Position numbers and translations under genes: made by a program. The notes under the pieces are model-generated. The model was given only the letters and a program-made list of their open reading frames with translations. It had not been told where the DNA came from and did not search any database. Positions 44,738 to 51,860 of a stretch of 64,000 nucleotides of DNA are shown here, in pieces (the first letter of the stretch is position 1; the number at the start of each line of letters is the position of its first letter). This DNA comes from Nocardioides lianchengensis (lineage in GTDB: Bacteria > Actinomycetota > Actinomycetes > Propionibacteriales > Nocardioidaceae): NCBI RefSeq assembly GCF_900101465.1, contig NZ_FMZM01000010.1:124001-188000 (forward strand), given 5' to 3'.

Positions 44738-45232
44738 TTAATTAGTGAGCGACGTCACCATCATCAGTCGTGGGCCGTGCTCCAGCAGGCCCATCCGCTC
44801 CTCCGTGCGCTGCGCCGCGCGGTGCCAGTGCTCCAGCCGCTCGAGCTCGCGGAACCCGAGCCGCTCGTAGAACGGCGCGTTCCACGGCACGTCGCGGTAG
44901 GTGCTGAGGGTCAGCCGGCGGTGGCCGCGCGCCCGGGCCTCCGCCTTCGCGGCGGCGACGAGCGCGGTCCCGATCCCCTGCCGCCCGTGGTCCCGTCGTA
45001 CGGCGAGCAGCTCCAGGTGGGCGTCGCCGTCGATCTCCAGGACGTGCGCGAAGCCGACCGGCGGACGAGCGGCCACCAGCAGGAAGCCCGGCTCGAAGGC
45101 CCGGTCCTGCCCTGGCGTCGGAGGGTCCCACGGCGGGTTGCCGAACCGCTCCAGGAAGAGCTCGTCGGCGTCCGCCTCGATCCCGGCCAGCAGGGGGAGG
45201 TCGGCGGCCCGCGCGGGGCGTACGTCGGTCAC
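44738..45232 (-). CDS. GNAT family N-acetyltransferase
   Basis: 164 aa. VTDVRPARAADLPLLAGIEA is the usual first strand-helix; LELLAVRRDHGRQGIGTALV carries the acetyl-CoA pyrophosphate loop (RxxGxGxA type), and PFYERLGFREL is the family's final helix-strand. GTG 45232 is chosen since the residues before it are not conserved-looking and lie in the short gap facing nucS. Substrate unknown. Confidence 0.88.
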   Translation of the reverse strand: MTDVRPARAADLPLLAGIEADADELFLERFGNPPWDPPTPGQDRAFEPGFLLVAARPPVGFAHVLEIDGDAHLELLAVRRDHGRQGIGTALVAAAKAEARARGHRRLTLSTYRDVPWNAPFYERLGFRELERLEHWHRAAQRTEERMGLLEHGPRLMMVTSLTN

Positions 45233-45267
45233 GCCGCCACCGTAGGCGACCTGTAGATTCACCGCCC

Positions 45268-45954
45268 GTGAGAATCGTCGTCGCGAAGTGCCAGGTCGAC
45301 TACGCCGGGCGGCTGACCGCCCACCTCCCGATGGCCACCCGGGTCCTGATGATCAAGGCGGACGGGTCGGTCCTCGTCCACTCGGACGGCGGCTCCTACA
45401 AGCCGCTCAACTGGATGTCACCGCCCTGCACCCTGCGTGAGGGCACCACCGAGGACGGCGTCGTCGAGTGGACGGTCACCAACCCCAAGACCGACGACAC
45501 CCTGCGGATCCTGCTGACGGAGATCCTCAGCGACTCCAGCCACGACCTCGGCGTCGACCCGGGCCTGCAGAAGGACGGCGTCGAGAAGCACCTGCAGGAG
45601 CTGCTCGCCGAGCACCCCGCCACCCTCTCCCCCGGCCTGACCCTCGTACGTCGTGAGTTCCCCACCGCGATCGGCCCGGTCGACCTCATGTGCCGCGACG
45701 GCGAGGGCGTCTCCGTCGCCGTCGAGATCAAGCGGCGCGGCGAGATCGACGGGGTCGAGCAGCTCACCCGCTACCTCGAGCTGCTCAACCGCGACCCGCT
45801 GCTCACCGGCAACGGGGCCGTGAAGGGCATCTTCGCCGCCCAGGAGATCAAGCCCCAGGCCCGCGTGCTGGCCACCGACCGCGGCATCGCCTGCGCCGTC
45901 GTCGACTACGACGCGCTGCGCGGGCTCGACGACCCCAGCCACCGGCTGTTCTGA
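45268..45954 (+). CDS. nucS: Mismatch-specific endonuclease NucS (EndoMS)
   Basis: 228 aa. Core enzyme of the non-canonical mismatch repair of actinobacteria, which lack MutS/MutL; cuts both strands at G-T, T-T and similar mismatches with help from the sliding clamp. The N-terminal dimerisation domain begins MRIVVAKCQVDYAGRLTAHL; the nuclease domain has Asp139 (GPVDLMCRD), Glu153 and Lys155 (VAVEIKRRG) and the QLTRYLELL helix. The acidic/hydrophobic end (DPSHRLF) may be the clamp-binding tail. Confidence 0.96.
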   Translation: MRIVVAKCQVDYAGRLTAHLPMATRVLMIKADGSVLVHSDGGSYKPLNWMSPPCTLREGTTEDGVVEWTVTNPKTDDTLRILLTEILSDSSHDLGVDPGLQKDGVEKHLQELLAEHPATLSPGLTLVRREFPTAIGPVDLMCRDGEGVSVAVEIKRRGEIDGVEQLTRYLELLNRDPLLTGNGAVKGIFAAQEIKPQARVLATDRGIACAVVDYDALRGLDDPSHRLF

Positions 45955-46028
45955 GGGGCATCGTCGCTCGTCCACAGCCGTGGCGGATCCACTGGCGACT
46001 CCCGCCCCCTCGACGTAGCGTGACCGGC

Positions 46029-46391
46029 ATGACGAGCGAACCCAGCCTCACCCGCCGGGTGACCCGACTCGAGAACGACGTCGAGGCGGTCTATGAGCTC
46101 ATCACCGACATCAGGTCGGTCCAGGACGAGCACAGTCGACGGTTCGAGCAGGTCGACGCACGGTTCGACGGCCTTGAATCCCGCTTCGACAGCCTCGAAT
46201 CCCGCTTCGACGGCCTTGAATCCCGCTTCAGCGGCGTCGAATCCCGCTTCGGCAGCCTTGAATCCCGCTTCAGCGGCGTCGAATCCCGCTTCGGCAGCCT
46301 TGAATCCCGCTTCAGCGGGGTCGAATCCCGCTTCGACGGGGTCGAGGCCACGCTCGCCGAAGTCGTCCGGCGCTTGCCCGAGCCCGGCTGA
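46029..46391 (+). CDS. Heptad-repeat coiled-coil protein
   Basis: 120 aa. After a conventional coil (TRRVTRLENDVEAVYELITD) come nine consecutive seven-residue units of the type RFDGLES / RFSGVES (residues about 45-107), encoded by 21-base tandem repeats at 46161-46349. Phe and Leu/Val at a fixed spacing would form a regular coiled coil of about 9 nm, probably a parallel oligomer. A short unrelated end (ATLAEVVRRLPEPG) follows. It stops five bases before the DUF952 gene. No family assignment; the Phe-x-x-Leu heptads resemble those of bacterial adhesin stalks and of tape-like spacer proteins. Confidence 0.7.
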   Translation: MTSEPSLTRRVTRLENDVEAVYELITDIRSVQDEHSRRFEQVDARFDGLESRFDSLESRFDGLESRFSGVESRFGSLESRFSGVESRFGSLESRFSGVESRFDGVEATLAEVVRRLPEPG

Positions 46392-46396
46392 GCCGC

Positions 46397-46720
46397 GTGC
46401 TGATCTACCACGTCGCGACCGCCGCCGACTGGGTCGCGGCGCAGGAGGCTGGCACCTACACGACCTCGACGTACGGCGTGAGCCTGGCGCAGGAGGGGTT
46501 CATCCACGCCAGCCGCGAGGAGCAGTGGCCCGCCGTGCTCGAGCGCTTCTACGCGGAGGTGATCGAGCCGCTGGTGCTCCTCGTCATCGACACCGACCGG
46601 CTCGACGTACCGCTCGTCGAGGAGGCTCCGGCGCCGGGGGTGGAGGAGACCTTCCCCCACCTCTACGGCGCGCTGGATCCCGCGTCGGTGGTCGACGTGC
46701 GGCCGTTGGGCGCGGAGTAG
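46397..46720 (+). CDS. DUF952 domain protein
   Basis: 107 aa. IYHVATAADWVAAQEAGTYT and EGFIHASREEQWPAVLERFY match the DUF952 family, small glutathione-transferase-unrelated proteins of unknown function; FPHLYGALDPASVVDVRPL is the typical end. GTG start. The last 58 bases overlap the end of the convergent histidine kinase gene. Confidence 0.88.
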   Translation: MLIYHVATAADWVAAQEAGTYTTSTYGVSLAQEGFIHASREEQWPAVLERFYAEVIEPLVLLVIDTDRLDVPLVEEAPAPGVEETFPHLYGALDPASVVDVRPLGAE

Positions 46721-47775
46721 GGCAGCTCGACGCGGAAGGTCGTCCCGACTCCGAGCCGGCTCTCGACGCTCACGTCCCCGCCGTGTGCCTCGACGATCTT
46801 GCGGACGATCGAGAGCCCCAGCCCGGCGCCCTGTGCGTGCGCGGCCACGGCACTGGGGGTCCGGTAGAGCCGGTCGAAGATGCGGGAGGTCTCCTCCTCG
46901 CGCAGGCCCACGCCCGTGTCGGCCACCTCGAGCCGCGCCCCGCCGTCCGTCTCGGCGACGAGGACCCGCACCTCGCCGCCCGAGGGCGTGAACTTGAGGG
47001 CGTTGGTGAGCAGGTTCTCGACCACCTGGACCAGCCGGTAGAAGTCCCCCGATACCGGACGCACCGGCCCGTCGGCCTCCAGCCCCAGCCGTACGCCGGC
47101 CTCCGCGGCGGCCGCGCGCTGGTCACCGACCACGCGGCGGGCCAGCGCGGCCAGGTCCATCGGCTCACGCACGATGCGCAGCCGGTCGCCGTCCAGGAAG
47201 GCCATCGTCAGCAGGTCGTCGACCAGCCGCATCTCGCGGGCGGCGTTGCGCTCGATGACCGAGACCAGACTGCGGGCGGTCGGTCCGAGCTGGTCGGGAC
47301 CGAGGTCGGCCAGCAGCTCGGTGTAGCCGATGATCGAGGTGAGTGGGGTGCGCAGCTCGTGGGAGACCGTCGCGATCAGCTCGTCCCGCAGCCGGTCGGC
47401 CTCCTCCTGGATCCGGCGCCGCTCGGTGATGTCGCGGATGGCGGCGGAGACCATCACCCCGTCGTCGGTCTCCAGCGGTGAGAGGGAGACCTCGACCGGG
47501 ACCTCCCGACCGTCGTGGTGCAGGACGGCCAGCTCGTGGTTGCCGGTCGACCCCGGACCCGGGCTCTCGAGGAAGCGCTCGGCGCCGCGCCGGTAGCGCT
47601 CGGGCAGCAGCACGTCCACCGACTGCCCGACGAGCTCGTCGCTCGACCATCCCAGCACGTGGAGCATCTGCCGGTTGGCGAGCACCACCCGCGCCTCGCC
47701 GTCGACGATGACCGTCGCGTCGGGAGCGGCGTCCAGCAGCTTGCGGAACAGGCTGGCATCACCGGCGATGGCCAC
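46663..47775 (-). CDS. Cytosolic PAS-domain histidine kinase (orphan)
   Basis: 370 aa without membrane helices: PAS domain (about 8-118, FRKLLDAAPDATVIVDGEAR and the closing AAIRDITERRRIQEEADRLR), HisKA with His139 (ATVSHELRTPLTSIIGY) and HATPase (NLLTNALKFTPSGG, VADTGVGL, GAGLGLSIVRKIVEAHGG). It should sense a small ligand or redox state in the cytosol and phosphorylate a response regulator. No regulator gene is nearby. GTG start; nine bases separate it from the D-amino-acid oxidase stop. Confidence 0.92.
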   Translation of the reverse strand: MAIAGDASLFRKLLDAAPDATVIVDGEARVVLANRQMLHVLGWSSDELVGQSVDVLLPERYRRGAERFLESPGPGSTGNHELAVLHHDGREVPVEVSLSPLETDDGVMVSAAIRDITERRRIQEEADRLRDELIATVSHELRTPLTSIIGYTELLADLGPDQLGPTARSLVSVIERNAAREMRLVDDLLTMAFLDGDRLRIVREPMDLAALARRVVGDQRAAAAEAGVRLGLEADGPVRPVSGDFYRLVQVVENLLTNALKFTPSGGEVRVLVAETDGGARLEVADTGVGLREEETSRIFDRLYRTPSAVAAHAQGAGLGLSIVRKIVEAHGGDVSVESRLGVGTTFRVELPYSAPNGRTSTTDAGSSAP

Positions 47776-47784
47776 GTGTGAAGC

Positions 47785-48696
47785 CTAGGCCATGGCCTCG
47801 GCGAGGCCGGCCACCTCGTCGGCGCAGCCCCACGACAGTGTGACGCCGGCGCCGCCGTGCCCGTAGCAGTGCACGACGCGACCGACCCGCTCGAGCCGGA
47901 CGGCCGGACGCGCGGGCCGCAGCCCGACCCTGTGCCGCAGCACCCGGGCCCCGGCCAGCTCCGGCACCAGCCGCGCGGCCCGCTCGAGGATGGCGGTGGC
48001 GGTCTCCGGCGAAGGCGTGCGGCTCCAGTCACCCTCCTCGTCGGTGCCGCCGACGACCACGTGCCCCGAGAGCGGTACGACGTAGGTCGGCCCCGCCGAG
48101 TCGAGCCACCAGCGGTCCAGGCCCCACTGCTCGAGCACCACGACCTGCCCGCGGACGGGGGTCACCGACAGGTCGGCGCCCAGCAGCCGCGCCCCGAGAC
48201 CCGAGCAGTTGACCACCAGGTCGCCACCCTCCGGCAGACCCCGGACGTTGAGGCGGGTCAGGGTGCCGCCGAGGTCGAGGACCCGGGCCCGCAGCCAGTC
48301 CAGGTGCACCGGCATCTCGACCACGGGCGTGGTGAACGACCAGCCGTCGTCGTACCCCGGCGGGAGGCCGGTCGCCCGCTCCAGGCCGGGGACCGCAGCG
48401 GCCCACCACGGCTGGACGCGGGGCTCGGCGAGCACCTCGGTCCCGGGGACCATCCGGACCCCGGTCGCGTCGTCGGCGGACAGCTGCTCGAGGACCTCGA
48501 AGGTCCGACTCGCCCAGGCCGCGACCCGGTCGGGCGGGAAGGCGCGGTAGGGGTACCAGAGCGCCGCCGCCACGGCCGAGGTCGTCTCCCGGGGCAGGTC
48601 GCGCGCCACGACGTCGACGCGGTGCCCGGCCTCCAGCAGGCGCGCCGCGCAGGTCAGCCCCACGACGCCCGCTCCCACCACGATCACCCGGCTCAC
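47785..48696 (-). CDS. D-amino-acid oxidase family FAD oxidoreductase
   Basis: 303 aa. The dinucleotide fold VIVVGAGVVGLTCAARLLEA binds FAD; VVNCSGLGARLL and the DAO signature VHCYGHGGAGVTLSWGCA are present, along with GQVVVLEQWG. It oxidises a D-amino acid to the imino acid with release of H2O2. The exact substrate is not readable. It lies upstream of the PAS kinase in the same direction and may share its transcript. Confidence 0.9.
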   Translation of the reverse strand: MSRVIVVGAGVVGLTCAARLLEAGHRVDVVARDLPRETTSAVAAALWYPYRAFPPDRVAAWASRTFEVLEQLSADDATGVRMVPGTEVLAEPRVQPWWAAAVPGLERATGLPPGYDDGWSFTTPVVEMPVHLDWLRARVLDLGGTLTRLNVRGLPEGGDLVVNCSGLGARLLGADLSVTPVRGQVVVLEQWGLDRWWLDSAGPTYVVPLSGHVVVGGTDEEGDWSRTPSPETATAILERAARLVPELAGARVLRHRVGLRPARPAVRLERVGRVVHCYGHGGAGVTLSWGCADEVAGLAEAMA

Positions 48697-48768
48697 GCCT
48701 GCAGTGTGGCAGGCCGGGCGTCGTCCAGGTCACAGCGTCGGACCTCGGAGCGGGGGTACTACTGAACC

Positions 48769-49827
48769 ATGTTCAACAACCTGCGCGCGCAGATGCTCCT
48801 GCTCGGCCTGGTCGGCGGGCTGCTGGTCGCCCTCCCCGCAGCCCCCGCGACCGCGGCCGATCGGGCCCGCACCCCACGGATCGTCTCGCAGGCGGTCACC
48901 TTCCCGGTGGTCAACCGGGGCCCCGGGTGGTGCGCCGCCGACGGCGGGACCCATCAGGTCCGAGGTCGCCTCGTCGGCACCCGCGCGGCCGTCGAGGGCC
49001 GCACCGGCGCGCGCCGGCTCAACGTCCTGGTCCACGATTTCGCCGCCGGCTCCTGGTTCTGGCACCTGCGCAGCCACCCGGCCTACGACTACGCGACCCA
49101 ACTGGCCCGGCGCGGTGAGGTCTCGCTGGTCCTCGACCGGCTCGGGTACGGCGCCAGCCCGCTCGCCGACGGTCGCGCGACCTGCCTGGGCGCCCAGGCC
49201 GAGATGCTGCACCAGGTGGTCCAGCGGGTCCGGTCCGGGCTCTACTCCTTCTCCCCCGACCGCGGCACCCGGCCCCTGCACGCAGCCAGCGTGGTCCTGC
49301 ACGGCCACTCGGTCGGCGCCGCGATCGCCCAGCTCGAGGCCGGGACGCACGACGACGTCGACGGGCTGGTGCTGATGTCGTGGGCGGACTCCGGCGCCTC
49401 GACGCGAGCGGTCCGCGCGGCCTCCGACCAGGTGTCGACCTGCCTGCGCGGCGCGGACTACGCGACGTACGGCGGTGACGCTGCGGCGTACCGGGCGCTG
49501 ATGTTCCGGACGGCGCCGGCGGCCGTCCAGCGCAGCGCCGTACGACGCCGCAGCGCGGATCCCTGCGGCGACGCCACCAGCCTCGCCCCGGCACTGCTCC
49601 CGTCGGCCCTGGCCGCTCGGAAGGTCGACGCCCCGGTGCTGCTGCTCGTCGGCAGCGCGGACGTCCAGGTCCGCCCGGGCGCGGCCGAGCGCCAGGCCCG
49701 GTCCTACCCGCGCGACGTCGCGGTCACGACGCGCACCATCCCCGGCGCCGCGAGCGCACTCCCGCTGGAGCGCTCGGCGCCGGCGACCCGCCGGACCGTG
49801 CTGCGCTGGCTGCGGGCCTTGCGCTAG
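48769..49827 (+). CDS. Secreted alpha/beta hydrolase lacking the usual catalytic His
   Basis: 352 aa with a signal peptide (NNLRAQMLLLGLVGGLLVAL, cleavage after ATA near 29). The hydrolase core has LNVLVHDFAAGSWFW, SLVLDRLGYGASPL, the nucleophile elbow VVLHGHSVGAAIAQ and an acid in LLVGSADVQVRPG. Where relatives have a GAGH or GAAH loop this protein reads PGAASALPLERSAPA, so the expected His seems to be Ser. Several Cys pairs (CAADG, TCLGA, TCLRG, PCGDA) fit a secreted protein. Activity is therefore uncertain. Confidence 0.82.
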   Translation: MFNNLRAQMLLLGLVGGLLVALPAAPATAADRARTPRIVSQAVTFPVVNRGPGWCAADGGTHQVRGRLVGTRAAVEGRTGARRLNVLVHDFAAGSWFWHLRSHPAYDYATQLARRGEVSLVLDRLGYGASPLADGRATCLGAQAEMLHQVVQRVRSGLYSFSPDRGTRPLHAASVVLHGHSVGAAIAQLEAGTHDDVDGLVLMSWADSGASTRAVRAASDQVSTCLRGADYATYGGDAAAYRALMFRTAPAAVQRSAVRRRSADPCGDATSLAPALLPSALAARKVDAPVLLLVGSADVQVRPGAAERQARSYPRDVAVTTRTIPGAASALPLERSAPATRRTVLRWLRALR

Positions 49828-50348
49828 GCCCCGGCGACGCGCGGGGCGGTCGGGTCGGCGCCCTCGCCACCCTGCTCGCGGGCGACGTACTCCTCGATGT
49901 CCTCGACGTCGTCGAGGTTGCGGTTCACCACCGCGAGCAGGTCGGTCATGGTGGCGACCTCCTCGACCTGCTCCTTGATGAACCACTGCATGAACTGCTC
50001 GGAGGCGAAGTCGAACTCCTCGCGGGCGATCCGCAGCAGGCCGTTGATCTGCTCGGTGACCCGCTTCTCCTGCTCGAGGGCGAGCGCGACGGGCGCGGCG
50101 ACGTCGGCGAAGGTGGCGATCGGTGCCTCGACGCCCGGGATGACGACGTCGGCGTCGGTGTCGAGGAGGTACTGGACCATCATCATCGCGTGGTCGCGCT
50201 CCTCGAGCGCCTGCGCGTAGAAGAACGCGGCCATCCGCGGCATCGTCAGCGCGTCGTAGTAGACCGCGCAGGCGAGGTACTGGTTGTGGGCGGAGAGCTC
50301 GTTGCCGATCTGGACGTTGAGCTGCTCGGCGAAACGGGCGGCGGGCAT
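49824..50348 (-). CDS. Ferritin (bacterial non-heme type)
   Basis: Iron-storage protein, 174 aa, four-helix bundle. Ferroxidase residues lie in LNVQIGNELSAHNQYLACAV (Glu and His-x-x-Tyr), LEERDHAMMMVQYLLDTD (Glu-x-x-His) and FMQWFIKEQVEEVATM. The C-terminal tail (EGADPTAPRVAGA) is longer than in E. coli FtnA and like that of mycobacterial BfrB. AGGAG at six bases before the ATG. A Cys/Lys-rich small gene precedes it by 32 bases and an IdeR-like box lies before that, so iron likely induces the pair. Confidence 0.93.
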   Translation of the reverse strand: MPAARFAEQLNVQIGNELSAHNQYLACAVYYDALTMPRMAAFFYAQALEERDHAMMMVQYLLDTDADVVIPGVEAPIATFADVAAPVALALEQEKRVTEQINGLLRIAREEFDFASEQFMQWFIKEQVEEVATMTDLLAVVNRNLDDVEDIEEYVAREQGGEGADPTAPRVAGA

Positions 50349-50380
50349 CGGTGCTCCTAGCAAGGACGGGAGGTCGGGGA

Positions 50381-50569
50381 TCAGGCGGCCTTGGCCAGCT
50401 TCTTCTTGCTGACCTTCTTGCCGTCCAGTCGGACGAGCTTGCGCCTCTTGACCGTATACCCGTCGGGCAGCGTGCCCTCCTTCAGCATCCGCAGCGGGCA
50501 CCGACCGCACTTCGACTTCGAGACGCAGCACTCCACCTTGGGGAGCTTGGTCTTGGTCTTCTTGCCCAC
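50381..50569 (-). CDS. Small Lys-rich protein with a Cys cluster, upstream of ferritin
   Basis: 62 aa from a GTG. Basic ends (KKTKTKLPK; KKVSKKKLAKAA) flank a four-Cys cluster CCVSKSKCGRCPLRMLKEG that could bind a metal or an iron-sulfur cluster. Unrecognised family, although similar short proteins are often seen in actinobacteria. It is the first gene after a candidate iron-regulator box and is followed by ferritin, so a role in iron handling is inferred. Confidence 0.75.
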   Translation of the reverse strand: MGKKTKTKLPKVECCVSKSKCGRCPLRMLKEGTLPDGYTVKRRKLVRLDGKKVSKKKLAKAA

Positions 50570-50592
50570 GCTGGCATCGTACGCGACGTCCC

Positions 50593-50611
50593 TTAGGTGT
50601 GCCTTGCCTTC
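50593..50611. promoter_or_regulatory. Candidate IdeR/DtxR iron box
   Basis: TTAGGTGTGCCTTGCCTTC; on the gene strand GAAGGCAAGGCACACCTAA. It agrees with the 19-base IdeR/DtxR consensus (TTAGGTTAGGCTAACCTAA, with W and S positions allowed) at about 15 positions. It lies 24-42 bases upstream of the small Cys/Lys gene and the ferritin behind it. In mycobacteria IdeR activates ferritin bfrB from such sites. Confidence 0.6.
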
Positions 50612-50634
50612 GTGACGCGCGACACGGGGGCGGG

Positions 50635-51192
50635 TCAGGCCCGCTCGCCGACGAGGGTCAGCAGGTCGACCGTCAGCTGCCGGACGTCGTCGGCCGGCAG
50701 GTCCTCGGCCTGCAGCACGGACACCTGGACCGTCGTCCCGCCCACCAGCACGGCGCCGCCGCCCTGCTGGTTCTCCCCACCCAGAGCGGTGCCGACCGCG
50801 ACGAACGCGTCGTCCCCGACGCCGCCCAGGGTCTCCGCGGTGGCCCCGTCGAGCACGCCCGTGACCCCCTGCCGGGTGCCGTCCATCCCGCCGGACCCCT
50901 CGTCGTACGGCGTCGCGACGATGCTCGCCGAGACCGCGCGCGGGTCCTCCTGGTTGAACGAGCAGCCCCCGCCGGGCACCTCGGTCGTCGTCACGGTCGC
51001 GCCGAGGACCTCCCCGACGTCCTCGGCCGAGACCAGCGAGCAGACGTCGACCAGCTCGGACGAGCCGGACCCTCCGTCGGCAGGCGAGTCTGCCGAGGAC
51101 GACCCGGACGACCCGGACGATTCGTCACCGCCACAGGAGGTCAGGACGGCGAGGGCGGCGGCGAGGGCCAGGGCAGGGAGGGTACGGCGCAT
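50635..51192 (-). CDS. Secreted lipoprotein, DUF3558-like
   Basis: 185 aa. Lipoprotein signal MRRTLPALALAAALAVLTSC with lipobox LTSC (Cys20) and a Ser/Gly/Asp linker. ELVDVCSLVSAEDVGEVLGA and PGGGCSFNQ with two Cys, and DDAFVAVGTALG, fit the DUF3558 family of small actinobacterial lipoproteins of unknown function, exposed on the outer face of the membrane. No partner gene is adjacent. Confidence 0.82.
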   Translation of the reverse strand: MRRTLPALALAAALAVLTSCGGDESSGSSGSSSADSPADGGSGSSELVDVCSLVSAEDVGEVLGATVTTTEVPGGGCSFNQEDPRAVSASIVATPYDEGSGGMDGTRQGVTGVLDGATAETLGGVGDDAFVAVGTALGGENQQGGGAVLVGGTTVQVSVLQAEDLPADDVRQLTVDLLTLVGERA

Positions 51193-51262
51193 GCCGCGAC
51201 CGTAGGGACCGGTCACCCCGGGGGTCTGTGGCCCGAACGGGCCATGGCGCTGCGGGTCGACC

Positions 51263-51856
51263 TCAGTCCAGCCGCAGGTGCTCGGTGGCCACGGACCAGG
51301 TCGCCCCGGCCCGGACCAGATCGACGTACCCGCCACCACCGAGCAGCAGGTCCCAGGCCGATGCGCGGGGACGACCCACCAGGACCGGGACGGTCGCCAT
51401 GATCGCGCCGCCGTGGCTGACCACCAGGGCGGTGCCGCCCTCGTGCCGGTCGGCGACCTCCTCGAGCACGGCGCGCACGCGCGCGACCACCCCCGAGACG
51501 GCCTCCCCGCCGGGGATGGTGGCCTCGTCGTCACCGCCGACCCACCGCTCGAAGACCGGCCCGATCACCTCGGTCTCGCTCCCGTCGGTGCCCGCGAGCG
51601 AGCCGACGCCGTACTCGCGCAGGCCCTCGCGGACAGTCACCTCGACGCCCAGCACGCCGGCGGCGAGCTCCGCTGTCTGCACGGCCCGCGAGAGCGGGCT
51701 GCACCAGACCGCCTCGACGCCCTCCGACCGGAGCCGGCCGCCGAGGGTGCGGCCCTGGCCCCGCCCCTCCTGCGTGAGGGAGCCGCCGTCGTCGGTGACC
51801 AGCTCGGTCTCGTAGTCGGCGAGACCGTGCCGGGCCAGGAGGATCCGCGCCGCCAT
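51263..51856 (-). CDS. Histidine phosphatase family protein
   Basis: 197 aa, phosphoglycerate-mutase-like. LLARHGLADYET carries the phosphoaccepting His; SLTQEGRGQGRTLGGRLR, VWCSPLSRAVQTAELAAG and VVSHGGAIMA complete the active site, the last with the second His. Substrate not evident (broad-specificity phosphatases of this type act on small phosphoesters). It starts four bases after the ecm stop and is likely co-transcribed with it. Confidence 0.92.
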   Translation of the reverse strand: MAARILLARHGLADYETELVTDDGGSLTQEGRGQGRTLGGRLRSEGVEAVWCSPLSRAVQTAELAAGVLGVEVTVREGLREYGVGSLAGTDGSETEVIGPVFERWVGGDDEATIPGGEAVSGVVARVRAVLEEVADRHEGGTALVVSHGGAIMATVPVLVGRPRASAWDLLLGGGGYVDLVRAGATWSVATEHLRLD

Positions 51857-51860
51857 CGGG

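Noticed and set aside
46161..46349. Evenly spaced short repeats that could suggest a CRISPR array
   Set aside because: 21-base units are directly contiguous without spacers and encode in-frame heptads.
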